A stretch of 64,000 bases of DNA. It comes from Haloarcula amylovorans (lineage in GTDB: Archaea; Halobacteriota; Halobacteria; Halobacteriales; Haloarculaceae). Below, in pieces: positions 42,155 to 52,186 of the stretch; position 1 is the stretch's first letter, and the number at the start of each line of letters is the position of its first letter. The position numbers and the translations under genes were made by a program. The stretch spans positions 725,994 to 789,993 of the forward strand of contig NZ_SRIF01000002.1 in assembly GCF_004681185.1 (NCBI RefSeq), written 5' to 3'. The notes beneath the pieces were generated by a model that saw nothing but the letters and a program-made list of their open reading frames with translations, made no database searches and was not told where the DNA came from.

Positions 42155-43438
42155 ATGGCCCGCTATCACATCGAGACGTACGGGTGCACCTCCAACAGGG
42201 GTGAGACCCAACAGATCGAGCAGGCGCTCCGCGAGGGCGGCCACCACCCCGCCGACGGCCCCGAGTCGGCGGACGTAGCCATCCTCAACACCTGCACGGT
42301 ACTGGAGAAGACTGAGCGCAACATGCTCGCACGGGCCAAAGAACTGGACGCTGAGACGCCCGCGGACCTCGTCGTCACGGGCTGTATGGCGCTCGCACAG
42401 GGCGAGCAGTTCCGCGACGCCGACGTCGACGCCGAAGTCCTCCACTGGGACGACGTGCCCCAACACGTCCTCAACGGCGAGTGTCCCACCGTGACGCCCG
42501 ACACCGAGACCGTCCTGAACGGCGTCGTCGGTATCCTCCCCATCGCTCGGGGCTGTATGTCCGACTGTTCGTACTGTATCACCAAGCAGGCGACCGGACA
42601 AATCGAGTCGCCCCCCGTCTCCGAGAACGTCGAGAAGGCCCGGGCGCTCGTCCACGCGGGCGCGAAGGAGATACGTATCACCGGACAGGACACCGGCGTC
42701 TACGGCTGGGACCGGAATCAGGGGACGAGCCTGCTTCCCGAACTCTTAGACCGCATCTGCACCGAGATAGACGGCGAGTTTCGGGTTCGCGTGGGGATGG
42801 CGAACCCGAAGGGACTGCACGGCGTGCGCGAGGAACTGGCCCGCGTCTTCGCCGAACACGACGAACTCTACAACTTCATCCACGCGCCGGTCCAGTCCGG
42901 GAGCGACGACGTGCTGGCCGATATGCGCCGTCAGCACGCAGTGGAGGAGTACCTCGAAGTCGTCGAGGCGTTCGACGACGCGCTGGAGTACTGGACGCTC
43001 TCGACGGACTTCATCGTCGGATTCCCGACCGAAGACCCCGAGGACCACGAGCAGTCGATGGACTTGCTTCGGGAGACCCGCCCCGAGAAGATCAACGTCA
43101 CGCGCTTCTCGAAGCGGCCCGGTACCGACGCCGCCGACATGAAGGGACTCGGCGGGCAAACCAAGAAGGACCGCTCGAAGGCCATGACCGAACTGAAGAT
43201 GGAGGTCACGGGCGGGGCCTACGAGAACATGGTCGGTCGGGAGTCCGAGGTACTGTTGGTCGAGGACGGCACCGACGAGTCGCTGGTTGGATACGACGAG
43301 GCCTATCGACAAGTCGTCATCGCCGACGCCGAGGAGCGAGGGCTGGAGATCGGTGACACCGTGGACGTGGAGATCACGAGCCACAACACAGTGTACGCTT
43401 TCGGCGTGCCAGTCGAACGCCGGCAGTTGGCGGACTGA
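42155..43438 (+). CDS. tRNA t6A37 methylthiotransferase (CDKAL1/MtaB type)
   Basis: 427 residues. Converts t6A to ms2t6A at position 37 of tRNA. N-terminal MTTase domain with three cluster cysteines (Cys11, Cys47, Cys77), radical SAM motif CMSDCSYC (Cys134, 138, 141), and a C-terminal TRAM domain (GRESEVLLVEDG...). Archaeal e-MtaB class. Start at 42155 (MARYHIETYGCTSN) matches the family; a longer frame upstream overlaps the Bat promoter. Unlike RiPP-modifying SPASM enzymes, it has TRAM, so it is not the partner of the CGCGG peptide. Confidence 0.95.
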   Translation: MARYHIETYGCTSNRGETQQIEQALREGGHHPADGPESADVAILNTCTVLEKTERNMLARAKELDAETPADLVVTGCMALAQGEQFRDADVDAEVLHWDDVPQHVLNGECPTVTPDTETVLNGVVGILPIARGCMSDCSYCITKQATGQIESPPVSENVEKARALVHAGAKEIRITGQDTGVYGWDRNQGTSLLPELLDRICTEIDGEFRVRVGMANPKGLHGVREELARVFAEHDELYNFIHAPVQSGSDDVLADMRRQHAVEEYLEVVEAFDDALEYWTLSTDFIVGFPTEDPEDHEQSMDLLRETRPEKINVTRFSKRPGTDAADMKGLGGQTKKDRSKAMTELKMEVTGGAYENMVGRESEVLLVEDGTDESLVGYDEAYRQVVIADAEERGLEIGDTVDVEITSHNTVYAFGVPVERRQLAD

Positions 43439-43494
43439 AACGGCTGCCTAATGGTCAGCTTAGGGGTTCACTGTCCACTCGTTAGCAGACGACC

Positions 43495-44409
43495 TCACTC
43501 CAAATCCGCCAGCCGCTCGACTTCGTCGTCGTCTTTCCACTCGCCGAGTTCCTTCGGGTCGACGTGGACGAAGACGTCGTCCACCTCGGGCAGTTCTTGG
43601 ACGGTGTGGATGACTGCCGTCTCGATGTCGTGGGCCTGCCTGAGCGTCAGGTCGCCCTCGACTTCGATGTGGAGGCTCACGTCGATCTCCGGGCCGACGT
43701 AGTGAGCGATGACGTCGTGTGCGCCCTGCACCTGCGGGTGGTCGAGTGCTCGTTCGAGAATCTCCCGGCGGAGGTCCTCGGGCGGCGCGGCCCCGACCAG
43801 GTAGGCGACGTTGTCCCGGACCACTTCGATGCCGGTGTAGACGATGCCGACGGAGACGACGATGGCCGCAAGCGGGTCGGCCATCGGGTAGCCGGCGGTG
43901 GCTCCCGCGACGCCGACGAGCGCCGCCCCCGCGGTCAGAATGTCGTTGCGGTTGTCCTTCGCGGTGGCCACCAGCGCCGGGGAGTTGCTCTCCCGGCCGG
44001 TCCGCAGACAGTACCGATAGAGAGCGTACTTGACGAGCGCCGTGAGCGCGAGGACGCCCACGGCCGTCGGGCCGCGCGTGACGGTGACATCCCCGCTTAG
44101 AAGGGCGCTCGCGGCTTGCCAGAGGACGACGCCGCCGGCGGCGAAGATTCCGGCGGCGACGAACAGCGAGACGAACGGTTCGATGCGCTCGTGGCCGTGC
44201 GGGTGTTCGAAGTCCGGCGGTCGCGTCGTCAGATAGAGACCGGCGACGACGACGAGCGAGTAGGCGGTGTCAGCGACGCTGTTGACCGCCTCCGATTGGA
44301 CCGCTAGGCTTCCCGTCGTGAGCCAGACACCTCCCTTCAGGAGGGCCAGTACGACGTTGACCCCGAGGACGAGCAACCCGACCCGCCTGAGGGTAGCGCG
44401 ACGCGACAT
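43495..44409 (-). CDS. Cation diffusion facilitator, Mn-type residues
   Basis: 304 residues: six hydrophobic segments and a C-terminal cytoplasmic dimer domain (VQGAHDVIAHYVGPEIDVSL). The transport-site residues differ from zinc CDFs: helix 2 has Asn43/Asp47 (NSVAD) and helix 5 has Asp152/Asp156 (DNRND), a pattern associated with manganese exporters such as MntE. A His-rich stretch (HPHGHE) lies between. Likely exports divalent metal from the cytoplasm; manganese is inference. Confidence 0.9.
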   Translation of the reverse strand: MSRRATLRRVGLLVLGVNVVLALLKGGVWLTTGSLAVQSEAVNSVADTAYSLVVVAGLYLTTRPPDFEHPHGHERIEPFVSLFVAAGIFAAGGVVLWQAASALLSGDVTVTRGPTAVGVLALTALVKYALYRYCLRTGRESNSPALVATAKDNRNDILTAGAALVGVAGATAGYPMADPLAAIVVSVGIVYTGIEVVRDNVAYLVGAAPPEDLRREILERALDHPQVQGAHDVIAHYVGPEIDVSLHIEVEGDLTLRQAHDIETAVIHTVQELPEVDDVFVHVDPKELGEWKDDDEVERLADLE

Positions 44410-44433
44410 CTGCCCGGATGTAGAGAGGGGCGA

Positions 44434-44991
44434 CTAAAGCCCCTTCGGAGGCGCTTCGACGCGGACCGCGGCGTCGGGATCCTTGGCGCTGGTCCCGTTT
44501 TGCTCGGCGAAGGCTTCGTGCAGCCGGTTGTACGTGTCTTCGACCGCCTCGACGATGACTTTCGTGTCGCTGACGACCGGCATGAAGTTGGTGTCACCGT
44601 CCCAGCGCGGGACGACGTGGGTGTGGAGGTGGTCGTCGATGGATCCGCCGGCCGCCGACCCGCCGAGGTTCAGTCCGGCGTTGAACGCGTCGGGGTCGAG
44701 CGCCGACTCCAGCGCGGCGAACGCCCGCTGTTTCAGGTGTGCGTGGTCCAACAACGTCTCGTCGTCCAACGCGCCGTACTCCCCGGTGTGGTCGTGCGGG
44801 ATGACCATGATGTGACCGGGATTGTAGGGGTAGTTGTTCAGCAGGACGAACGCGTGGTCGCTCCGGGCGACCACGTTGTGTTCGCGGTCGGCGTCGCTGT
44901 CGCGGAACGCACAGAAGACACACTCGTCGCCCCCCGCCCCCTCCTCTCGCTCGACCCACTCGATGCGCCACGGCGCGAACACTTGGTCCAT
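44434..44991 (-). CDS. HIT family hydrolase
   Basis: 185 residues. Histidine triad HLHTHVV (121-127) with zinc ligands Cys24, Cys27 (CVFC) plus His in the usual places. Hydrolyses nucleotide phosphoramidates or dinucleotides (Hint/Ap4A class). Start 44991 (MDQVFAPWRIEWVE) is the family start. Followed on the same strand by the CDF exporter, 24 bases on, possibly one transcript. Confidence 0.93.
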   Translation of the reverse strand: MDQVFAPWRIEWVEREEGAGGDECVFCAFRDSDADREHNVVARSDHAFVLLNNYPYNPGHIMVIPHDHTGEYGALDDETLLDHAHLKQRAFAALESALDPDAFNAGLNLGGSAAGGSIDDHLHTHVVPRWDGDTNFMPVVSDTKVIVEAVEDTYNRLHEAFAEQNGTSAKDPDAAVRVEAPPKGL

Positions 44992-45193
44992 ACAGCCATC
45001 GTGTGGCCGATTCGCCTAAAACGACTTCGACCCGCTGATGATATACTTAAACATTTCGGCCGTTTCTGTTCCAAACCACCAGAGACCGTTCCAGGGACAG
45101 TCTTAAACCTTCTACAACCATCTGCGACGGTATTCGTCAGATTCCGTTGCCGTCTGGCGAAAAACGGTGCTGAACTGACTCAACGGAGGGGGG

Positions 45194-45200
45194 TTTTTAT
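45194..45200 (+). promoter_or_regulatory. TATA box for the zinc-ribbon gene at 45229
   Basis: TTTTTAT, 28-35 bases before ATG 45229. The in-frame ATG at 45199 overlaps this element and is therefore unlikely to be used. Confidence 0.5.
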
Positions 45201-45228
45201 GCACCTATCGCCGATACGAACGAGTGGG

Positions 45229-45426
45229 ATGGCAGCTACAAACGACACCGTCGATATGTCAGAGGCATGCTCGTCATGCGACCGCGAGACACCACACGAC
45301 GTGCGTGTCCAGATACAGACCGAGAGCTCCAAACGCGAGAACGCGGAGTTCTCCCGCGAACCCTATCGAGTCAGCGAGTGCCAGGTCTGTGGCACCACCA
45401 CGCACACCCGAATGAACAACGCGTAG
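45229..45426 (+). CDS. Small zinc-ribbon protein (DUF7835-like)
   Basis: 65 residues. Two CxxC knuckles (CSSC, residues 14-17, and CQVC near 51-54) separated by a charged beta-hairpin (DVRVQIQTESSKRENAEFSR), followed by GTTTHTRM. This is the pattern of short haloarchaeal zinc-ribbon proteins. Function unknown; a transcription or RNA-binding accessory is plausible. Start set by the TATA at 45194. Confidence 0.8.
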   Translation: MAATNDTVDMSEACSSCDRETPHDVRVQIQTESSKRENAEFSREPYRVSECQVCGTTTHTRMNNA

Positions 45427-45655
45427 CCATCCCTCCACGAGAACTGACACAGACGCCCACGGTGCGGGCCGTGTGGCGTCCGGCACCTCACCGGGCAGAA
45501 TGCGCTTGCGAACGGCCGTTTTCGGCTCGTAGCCGCTACTTACTCTCCCGACCGTTCCATTCGTAGCCGCGCTTCCGCGGACATGTGCTGTCTAAGCGGA
45601 CGCCTAAAACGAAACCGAACCCCTCACTTCACCACACGGTTCGTTCGTGGCCGTC

Positions 45656-46552
45656 CTATCGAGAACGTGTCGTCACTTCGATGCCGTCGTCGGTCACGAT
45701 GATGGTGTGCTCTTTCTGGCTGACGAACGTCCCTTCCTCCTCTTTGAGGACGGGGTAGCCGTGGACGATGTTCTGCTGTTTCAGGCGACGGAGTGCCATC
45801 TTCGCCCGCGGGGAGTCCAGCCACCGGGCGGCGAAGGGCAGCGTCTTGAACTCCTCGGCGATCTGTTCTAATACCTGTCGAGCGTTCCGGTCGCGGACGG
45901 ATCCCTCGCGTTCGAGCGCGAAAATTTCCTCTGAACTCCCCTCTTGGACTTTCCCGCGGCCATCCGTGGCGAACGGTTCGACGGCGACCACGTCACCGGG
46001 TTGCAGGACCGCTCCCTGCGACACCGCGCGGTTTGGGATGTTCGGCGCGGTGTGTTGCTCCCAGTGACCGAGTCCGTGGCCGGTGAGGTTGACGACGGGG
46101 TTGAAGCCGTACCCTTCGATGACCTCCTCGACGGCCGCGCCGATGTCGCCGACGTCGACGCCCGGGCCGGCCACGTCGAGGGCGGCGTCCAGCGCTTCCT
46201 CGGAGGCCGCGGCCAGTTCGTCGTGGCCCGAGAGGTCGACCGTGATTGCGGTGTCGGCCAGCCAGCCGTCGACGTGAACGCCGATGTCGAGGTTGACCAT
46301 CTCCTCGCCGAAGGTGGTCTCGTCGTCGCGTTCGGGGGTCGCGTGGGCGGCCTCCTCGTTGATGGAGATGTTGACCGGGAAGGCCGGTTCGCCGCCCAGT
46401 TCCCGAATCTTCTCCTCGGCCCACTCGGCGACTTCGAGGTGGGACGCGCCCACTTCGACTCGTTCGGCGGCCTCGTCGCGCACCTGTGCGAGGATTTCGC
46501 CGGCCTCGCGACACTTCTCGTACTGCTCGGACTCGAAGTCCACGTCGCTCAT
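45656..46552 (-). CDS. map: Methionine aminopeptidase, type II
   Basis: 298 residues. Removes initiator methionine. Two-metal ligands are seen: Asp pair in NLDIGVHVDGWLADTAI, His in LTGHGLGHW, Glu in AVEPFATDG and Glu in QKEHTIIV. The insert near the C-terminus (about 205-260) is the helical domain of type II enzymes (archaeal/eukaryotic). Start at 46552 (MSDVDFESEQYEKCREAG) is typical. Confidence 0.96.
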   Translation of the reverse strand: MSDVDFESEQYEKCREAGEILAQVRDEAAERVEVGASHLEVAEWAEEKIRELGGEPAFPVNISINEEAAHATPERDDETTFGEEMVNLDIGVHVDGWLADTAITVDLSGHDELAAASEEALDAALDVAGPGVDVGDIGAAVEEVIEGYGFNPVVNLTGHGLGHWEQHTAPNIPNRAVSQGAVLQPGDVVAVEPFATDGRGKVQEGSSEEIFALEREGSVRDRNARQVLEQIAEEFKTLPFAARWLDSPRAKMALRRLKQQNIVHGYPVLKEEEGTFVSQKEHTIIVTDDGIEVTTRSR

Positions 46553-46597
46553 GTCCCGGCGTTCGGTGCTGTGCGTGAAAGCGTTTGTCGTTGTGGC

Positions 46598-46915
46598 TCA
46601 GGCAGCCGAGCGAAACCGGGTGAGGACGCCGTAGCCCGAGAGGACGGCCACAGCGACGGCGGCGGCGACAGTCACGAGAAGACCGAGATACGCACGCGGC
46701 GTCGTCACGACGACGGGGCGACCGACCACGGCGGCGTACATCGAGAGAAGCGTGTCGTCCGCGGCTGCGACGCCGACGCACGCCAAGAGCGTCACACCGC
46801 CGACCGCGAGGGCGGCTCTAGCCCACGACTGCCTGCGTCGGGCAGCGTCGAACCCGGCGACGATGGCGGCGAGGAGTGCGAACGCGACGGCGAGAACCAA
46901 CGAGAGGGGCTCCAT
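46598..46915 (-). CDS. Hypothetical three-TM membrane protein
   Basis: 105 residues with three hydrophobic segments (LVLAVAFALLAAIVAGF, AALAVGGVTLLACVGVAA, YLGLLVTVAAAVAVAVLSGY) and few charged residues. 45 bases upstream of map on the same strand, 33 bases after the asparaginase gene. No family recognised; the three may share a transcript. Confidence 0.6.
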   Translation of the reverse strand: MEPLSLVLAVAFALLAAIVAGFDAARRRQSWARAALAVGGVTLLACVGVAAADDTLLSMYAAVVGRPVVVTTPRAYLGLLVTVAAAVAVAVLSGYGVLTRFRSAA

Positions 46916-46948
46916 AATTGAGCGTTCGACGGCCGCCGCGAAAAGTGT

Positions 46949-47800
46949 TCACTCGCGGGGCGTCCGCGCGGTCTGCATCGAGTCAGTGTTGTACTCACTG
47001 CCGACGTGACCCGCGTGGTCGAGGACGACAAGACCCGCGCGACCCCCGGTGGAGTCCTCGAACTCCGCGATGGCCTCCTCGGCGGCCTGTCGCGGACCGA
47101 ACGTCTCCAGTAACTCGACGGCCCGCCGAGCGAGACCGAAGCGAGCGATGGCCTCGCCCTCGCCGGTGGCACTCGCGCCGCCGCGGTCGTCGGCGAAAAA
47201 GCCCGACCCGACCTGTGGTACGTCGCCGACCCGACCGGCCAGCGCGAACCAGCGCCCGGCCGTCGAAGTAGCCACCGCGAGTCGGTCCCCGTCGGTGGCG
47301 ACGGCTCCGATAGTGTCGGTGCCGGCGAAGTGCTCGCGCACCCATCCGAGATGGTCACCGATGTCGTCGCCGGGCGGGTCCGCCCGCTCGAAGCGGTCCC
47401 GCGTCTCCTCAGTCGTGAGGTCTTCGTCAGTCTCGACACCGCTCGCTGCGGCCAGTTCGACGGCGGGGTCGCCGGCGAGGAGGACGTGGGGCGTCTCGGT
47501 GGCGACGGCGTGCGCGACGTCAACAGCGTGGCAGACCCCGGCCATCGCACACACCGCGCCGGTCGTCCCGTCGTCGGTCATCAGCCCCGCGTCGGTTCGG
47601 ACGACACCGTCGCTCTGGACAGCCCCGCCGATGCCGGCGTTGAACGCCGAGTGGCGTTCTAGCGGCCTGATGGCCTCCCTGACGGCTTCGAGGGGCGTCT
47701 CCGCCTCGCTCGCGCGCTCGGTCGCGTCTGCGAGAGTCGTCTGCCGCTCGGCCGGTTCGTTCGGTGGGCTCCCCGCTCCGCCGTGGACGACGACGTGCAT
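46949..47800 (-). CDS. Isoaspartyl peptidase/L-asparaginase (Ntn-hydrolase)
   Basis: 283 residues. N-terminal MHVVVHGGAGSPP matches the family start, and the self-cleavage and nucleophile Thr is in FAGTDTIGAVATDGD, where autocatalytic cleavage before Thr would yield the two chains; NAGIGGAVQSDGVV and GRVGDVPQVGSGFFAD follow the pattern. Hydrolyses isoaspartyl dipeptides or asparagine. ATG 47800 chosen; the upstream frame crosses the divergent promoter. Confidence 0.92.
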   Translation of the reverse strand: MHVVVHGGAGSPPNEPAERQTTLADATERASEAETPLEAVREAIRPLERHSAFNAGIGGAVQSDGVVRTDAGLMTDDGTTGAVCAMAGVCHAVDVAHAVATETPHVLLAGDPAVELAAASGVETDEDLTTEETRDRFERADPPGDDIGDHLGWVREHFAGTDTIGAVATDGDRLAVATSTAGRWFALAGRVGDVPQVGSGFFADDRGGASATGEGEAIARFGLARRAVELLETFGPRQAAEEAIAEFEDSTGGRAGLVVLDHAGHVGSEYNTDSMQTARTPRE

Positions 47801-47859
47801 ACCGATGCACTGTCCGCCAGACCGAAAACGTCTCGCCCCCATCGGTCGGCTACGCACGT

Positions 47860-48549
47860 ATGCCGATGTACACGCGCGAGGACGCAGAGGACTTCCGCGT
47901 CGTCGACCGCTGGGACGGCGGCGTCGGCTGGCAGGCGTTCCCGGAGGAAGGCGGCCACCGCACCAGCCATGCAGTCCGGGCCGACGGCGGCGTGTGGCTG
48001 TTCGACCCGCTGGACGCACCGGGTGTCTCGGACCTGTACGCCGACCTCGGGCCAGTTGCGGGCGTCGCCGTCTTCTCGGACTACCACGCGCGGGACGCCG
48101 CGGCGTTCGCGGTACGTCACGACGTGCCGGTGACTGTCCCGACGGGCGTCGACAGGGCTGCTGACGTGATCGACGCGCCAGTCGAGCGTGCAGACTCGCT
48201 CGCGGGCTTCGAACTCCGTCGCCTCAACCCCCTACGCGCGTGGCACGAAACCGTTGCCTACCGCGAACGCGACGGGACGCTGTACGTCCCCGATTTCCTG
48301 GCCGGAGGGACCTATGCCGTCGGCGACGAACGGCTCTCGATGCGGGTGTTCAGCCGCCTCTCCCCACCGCGCGAGACCTTCGCCGACCTCACTCCCGACC
48401 GGATTCTACTGGGTCATGGGGAGGGAATCTTCACTGACGCCGGGGCGGCGCTCGACGACGCGATCGCGGGCGCTCGTCGTCGGTTCCCCCGCGCGCTGCT
48501 CACGAACGGGCCGACGGAATTGAAAGCGATGCTCGACGCGCTGCGGTGA
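47860..48549 (+). CDS. Metallo-beta-lactamase-like haloarchaeal protein (uncertain)
   Basis: 229 residues from MPMYTREDAEDFRVVDRWDG (ATG 47860 or 47866). The sequence of strands, a VFSDYHARDAAAFAV segment, HETVAYRERDGTLYVPDFLA and ILLGHGEGIF give an MBL-like layout, but the canonical HxHxDH is not complete, so catalytic activity is doubtful. Function unknown. Divergent from the asparaginase gene. Confidence 0.7.
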   Translation: MPMYTREDAEDFRVVDRWDGGVGWQAFPEEGGHRTSHAVRADGGVWLFDPLDAPGVSDLYADLGPVAGVAVFSDYHARDAAAFAVRHDVPVTVPTGVDRAADVIDAPVERADSLAGFELRRLNPLRAWHETVAYRERDGTLYVPDFLAGGTYAVGDERLSMRVFSRLSPPRETFADLTPDRILLGHGEGIFTDAGAALDDAIAGARRRFPRALLTNGPTELKAMLDALR

Positions 48550-48651
48550 CTGAACTCGGCCGTGTCACGTCTCGGCTCGTGTGCGTGTGCCCCGTTACCA
48601 CGCCTATGGCAAAGCGGCAGTCCTTTAGGCGCGACTATCGATGCGCCGAGT

Positions 48652-49914
<1,263 letters not shown>

Positions 49915-49928
49915 AAAATCGCTCGTGC

Positions 49929-49949
49929 TCTGACGGCTTCACCGTCAGA
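49929..49949. terminator. Perfect hairpin between convergent genes
   Basis: TCTGACGG / CTTCA loop / CCGTCAGA: eight-base perfect stem, 14 bases after the icd stop. Followed by AT-rich sequence (ATATAGAAGAA). Could end transcription from both sides, or be a remnant palindrome of a small transposable element, since similar GACGG hairpins recur in halophile genomes. Confidence 0.55.
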
Positions 49950-50021
49950 ATATAGAAGAACTCGCGTAAGCGGACGCTCGCGCTACCTCGCATTTTCTTG
50001 CCGTCATCCACAGCCACGCGG

Positions 50022-50819
50022 CTATCGCTCCGACATCGTCGTCTCCTCGACCCAGACCGGTCGATCGACGGTCGTCACGCCCAGATCTGTGACCCGAACC
50101 ACGCGGACGACGTGGACGGAGCGACTGCCGAGGGTCGCGTCGTACTCCAAGCGGCGGGCGACGACGGTACCGTCGTGATGGACCCGCATCCGGACCCTGA
50201 CGTTCTCCACGTCGCTGATGAACAATGGTGTGACGAGTTGCTCCATCTCCCGGGCTCGACTGCCGACGAGGACGACGCTACCGTCGTCGGTCCGGCGGGC
50301 GACCCGCGTTTCGACGGCCGCGAGTTCGCCAGCCAGTTGCTGTTCGTCCGAGAGGTCGGCGAGTAAGTTGCCGTTGCCGGCGGGCCACCGGAGGAGCGTC
50401 ACCTCGTCGCGTTCGTTCACGTACCGGGTCGCGACGATGGAGCGGTTGGCCCAGTAATCCACCTGCGTCGTCGCCGGACCGGTGCGGTACTCGCTCACGT
50501 TCTGCTCGAATCGACCGCGGTAGGTCGAGGCGTTCGGCGCGACCCAGTGTGTTCGCTCGGTCCGACGGACGACGTCGCCGTCGGCGTCGCTGATCTCTTG
50601 TGTGGTAGAAAGCGTGTAACTGGTCGTCGAGAGCGACCCGGCGTGGGCGTTGGCGAGGACCCGCGGGACGACCTCGTCGGCGGTCACGCCGGGCGGGTAC
50701 TGGACGCCGTCGGTGGGCACGGGAGCAGGCGTTATCACTTCCGGGCCGTCGCTGACGGGGAACCCGCCACAACCCGCGACGAGGATCGCACACGTGACGA
50801 CGAGCGTTCGAGCGTCCAT
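50022..50819 (-). CDS. Haloarchaeal lipoprotein A (DUF7537-like)
   Basis: 265 residues. Sec-type lipobox (LVAGCGG; Cys17) with short Pro-rich linker PEVITPAPVPTDG. The mature part is beta-rich with repeated Tyr/Thr-containing strands (TSYTLSTTQEISDADGDVVR), like a lipoprotein carrier (LolA/RseB-like) shape. Related to the next gene (50900-51694): both share TPAPVP, NAHAGSLSTTSYTL/RAALSNRSYTI and VEETTM-like ends. Function unknown. Confidence 0.75.
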   Translation of the reverse strand: MDARTLVVTCAILVAGCGGFPVSDGPEVITPAPVPTDGVQYPPGVTADEVVPRVLANAHAGSLSTTSYTLSTTQEISDADGDVVRRTERTHWVAPNASTYRGRFEQNVSEYRTGPATTQVDYWANRSIVATRYVNERDEVTLLRWPAGNGNLLADLSDEQQLAGELAAVETRVARRTDDGSVVLVGSRAREMEQLVTPLFISDVENVRVRMRVHHDGTVVARRLEYDATLGSRSVHVVRVVRVTDLGVTTVDRPVWVEETTMSER

Positions 50820-50899
50820 CACTCACCCAACGCACCCGCCCCTCAAACGAATATTGCGGCTACCGCCGACGAAGGCGACGACTACTGCCCACGTGAGAA

Positions 50900-51694
50900 T
50901 CAGCCTTCATCGCCTGAAGGGACGACAGTTCCCGTCTCGTTCGCGAGGGCCTCCTTCGCCCACGCCGGTTCCGTCGGATCCGTCTTTCCGACGGCCGCGG
51001 CACTGAGTTCGAACCAGACGGTCACGGGCTCGCCGGTCCGTCTGTTCGTCCCCTCGCCTCGAATGCGAAGCGCACTGACTACGCCGTCGTCGACGTTGGC
51101 CCGCAGGGTACTCTCGTCGACCGCTCTCACGTTCGGTGGGTGGGGGACCGTGCCCGTGTCGCCGTGCGTACTCGACAATCGCTGCCCGGACGGCGTCCGC
51201 TCGACCGAGACGTTGAATCCGCTGAGGAGGCGTCCGAGGAAGCCCGACAGCGTCGGGTCACCGAGATAGCTCCCGTCGTTCGTCGAGACGGTCAGGTTGC
51301 CGTCGTCGGTCGTTCGCCGGACGGCGCTCCCGGTCCCGTCGTACCAGACCGACCGATTGCGGGTTCGACCGGGATAGGTCGGTGTCGTCCGTCGCTCCCA
51401 GCGGTACGTCCCGTCGCTGGCGACGGCGATGCGGTCACGCATCGCGCCGACCGTGCCGTTCTCGTACTGGATGGTGAAACGGACCAGTATCGTGTACGAG
51501 CGATTCGAGAGGGCCGCCCTGTGGCGGTCGGCGAGTCGCTCGGCATCGAACGGGCCGGTCGGTGCGGTCGCCGTCGCCGAAGGAACTGGTGCGGGCGTCA
51601 CCGACTCCGGGGTACGCTCTTCACCAGTGAGTCCCTGACACCCGGCGGTCACGGTGAGGAGGACGACGAGGAGGGCGGTGAGCGGGCGGGACAC
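50900..51694 (-). CDS. Haloarchaeal lipoprotein B (DUF7537-like, paralog of A)
   Basis: 264 residues from a GTG start at 51694. Lipobox TAGCQG (Cys19), linker ESVTPAPVPSATATA, then a domain aligned with the downstream lipoprotein (LADRHRAALSNRSYTILVRF, YRWERRTTPTYPG). Probably a tandem duplication since diverged; 80 bases separate them. Surface-exposed; function unknown. Confidence 0.75.
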   Translation of the reverse strand: MSRPLTALLVVLLTVTAGCQGLTGEERTPESVTPAPVPSATATAPTGPFDAERLADRHRAALSNRSYTILVRFTIQYENGTVGAMRDRIAVASDGTYRWERRTTPTYPGRTRNRSVWYDGTGSAVRRTTDDGNLTVSTNDGSYLGDPTLSGFLGRLLSGFNVSVERTPSGQRLSSTHGDTGTVPHPPNVRAVDESTLRANVDDGVVSALRIRGEGTNRRTGEPVTVWFELSAAAVGKTDPTEPAWAKEALANETGTVVPSGDEG

Positions 51695-51767
51695 ACCTGC
51701 GATTCAGTAGGCTGCGAAGAAGTGTCTTGGGCCACGCCTCCGACCCTCGCGGAATCACAGATTCTGC

Positions 51768-52106
51768 TCAGTCCCGCCAGTCAGCGTCGGTTCGCGGTGG
51801 GCTGAACACGTCGATGCCGCTGACCGGCTCGTCAGTGCGGTTCTCGACTCGATGGGGTTCGTCGCCGGGGATGACATAGGAATCGCCGGACCCGATGACG
51901 TACTCCTCCTCGTCAATCTCGAAGGTGGCGGTCCCGCGGACCACGAACCCGACCTGTTCGTGGGGGTGGCTGTGTTCGGGGACGACCGCGCCACCTTCGA
52001 TGTGGAAGTGCTGGACGCTCATGGCCTCGCCGACGGCCAACTGTGTGAGGTGGACGCCGTCGACGGCTTCGATCGTCTCGCTTCCGGCTTGCGGGACTTC
52101 CTGCAT
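51768..52106 (-). CDS. Cupin domain protein
   Basis: 112 residues. Single small-cupin barrel with metal-binding motif 1 HSHPHEQVGFVVRG (about 46-59) and motif 2 PGDEPHRVENRT (about 82-93), both with the expected His/Glu. ATG 52106 (MQEVPQAGSETI) is preferred to 52148 because the family starts here. Function probably sugar- or regulator-type metal binding; not known. Confidence 0.88.
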   Translation of the reverse strand: MQEVPQAGSETIEAVDGVHLTQLAVGEAMSVQHFHIEGGAVVPEHSHPHEQVGFVVRGTATFEIDEEEYVIGSGDSYVIPGDEPHRVENRTDEPVSGIDVFSPPRTDADWRD

Positions 52107-52186
52107 GCGCGGGCTATCGACGCCGGGCGGCCTAAAGCCCCGGGCCAATCCGAACGTTCAACCCCGAAGCGGGCCAACCCGAACCC

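Noticed and set aside
42155..43438. Considered as the radical SAM partner of the CGCGG peptide
   Set aside because: It has MTTase and TRAM domains and three N-terminal cluster cysteines, which mark a tRNA methylthiotransferase, and it lies 23 kb away.
47860..48549. Considered a catalytic metallo-beta-lactamase
   Set aside because: The HxHxDH motif is incomplete, so only a fold-level resemblance is claimed.
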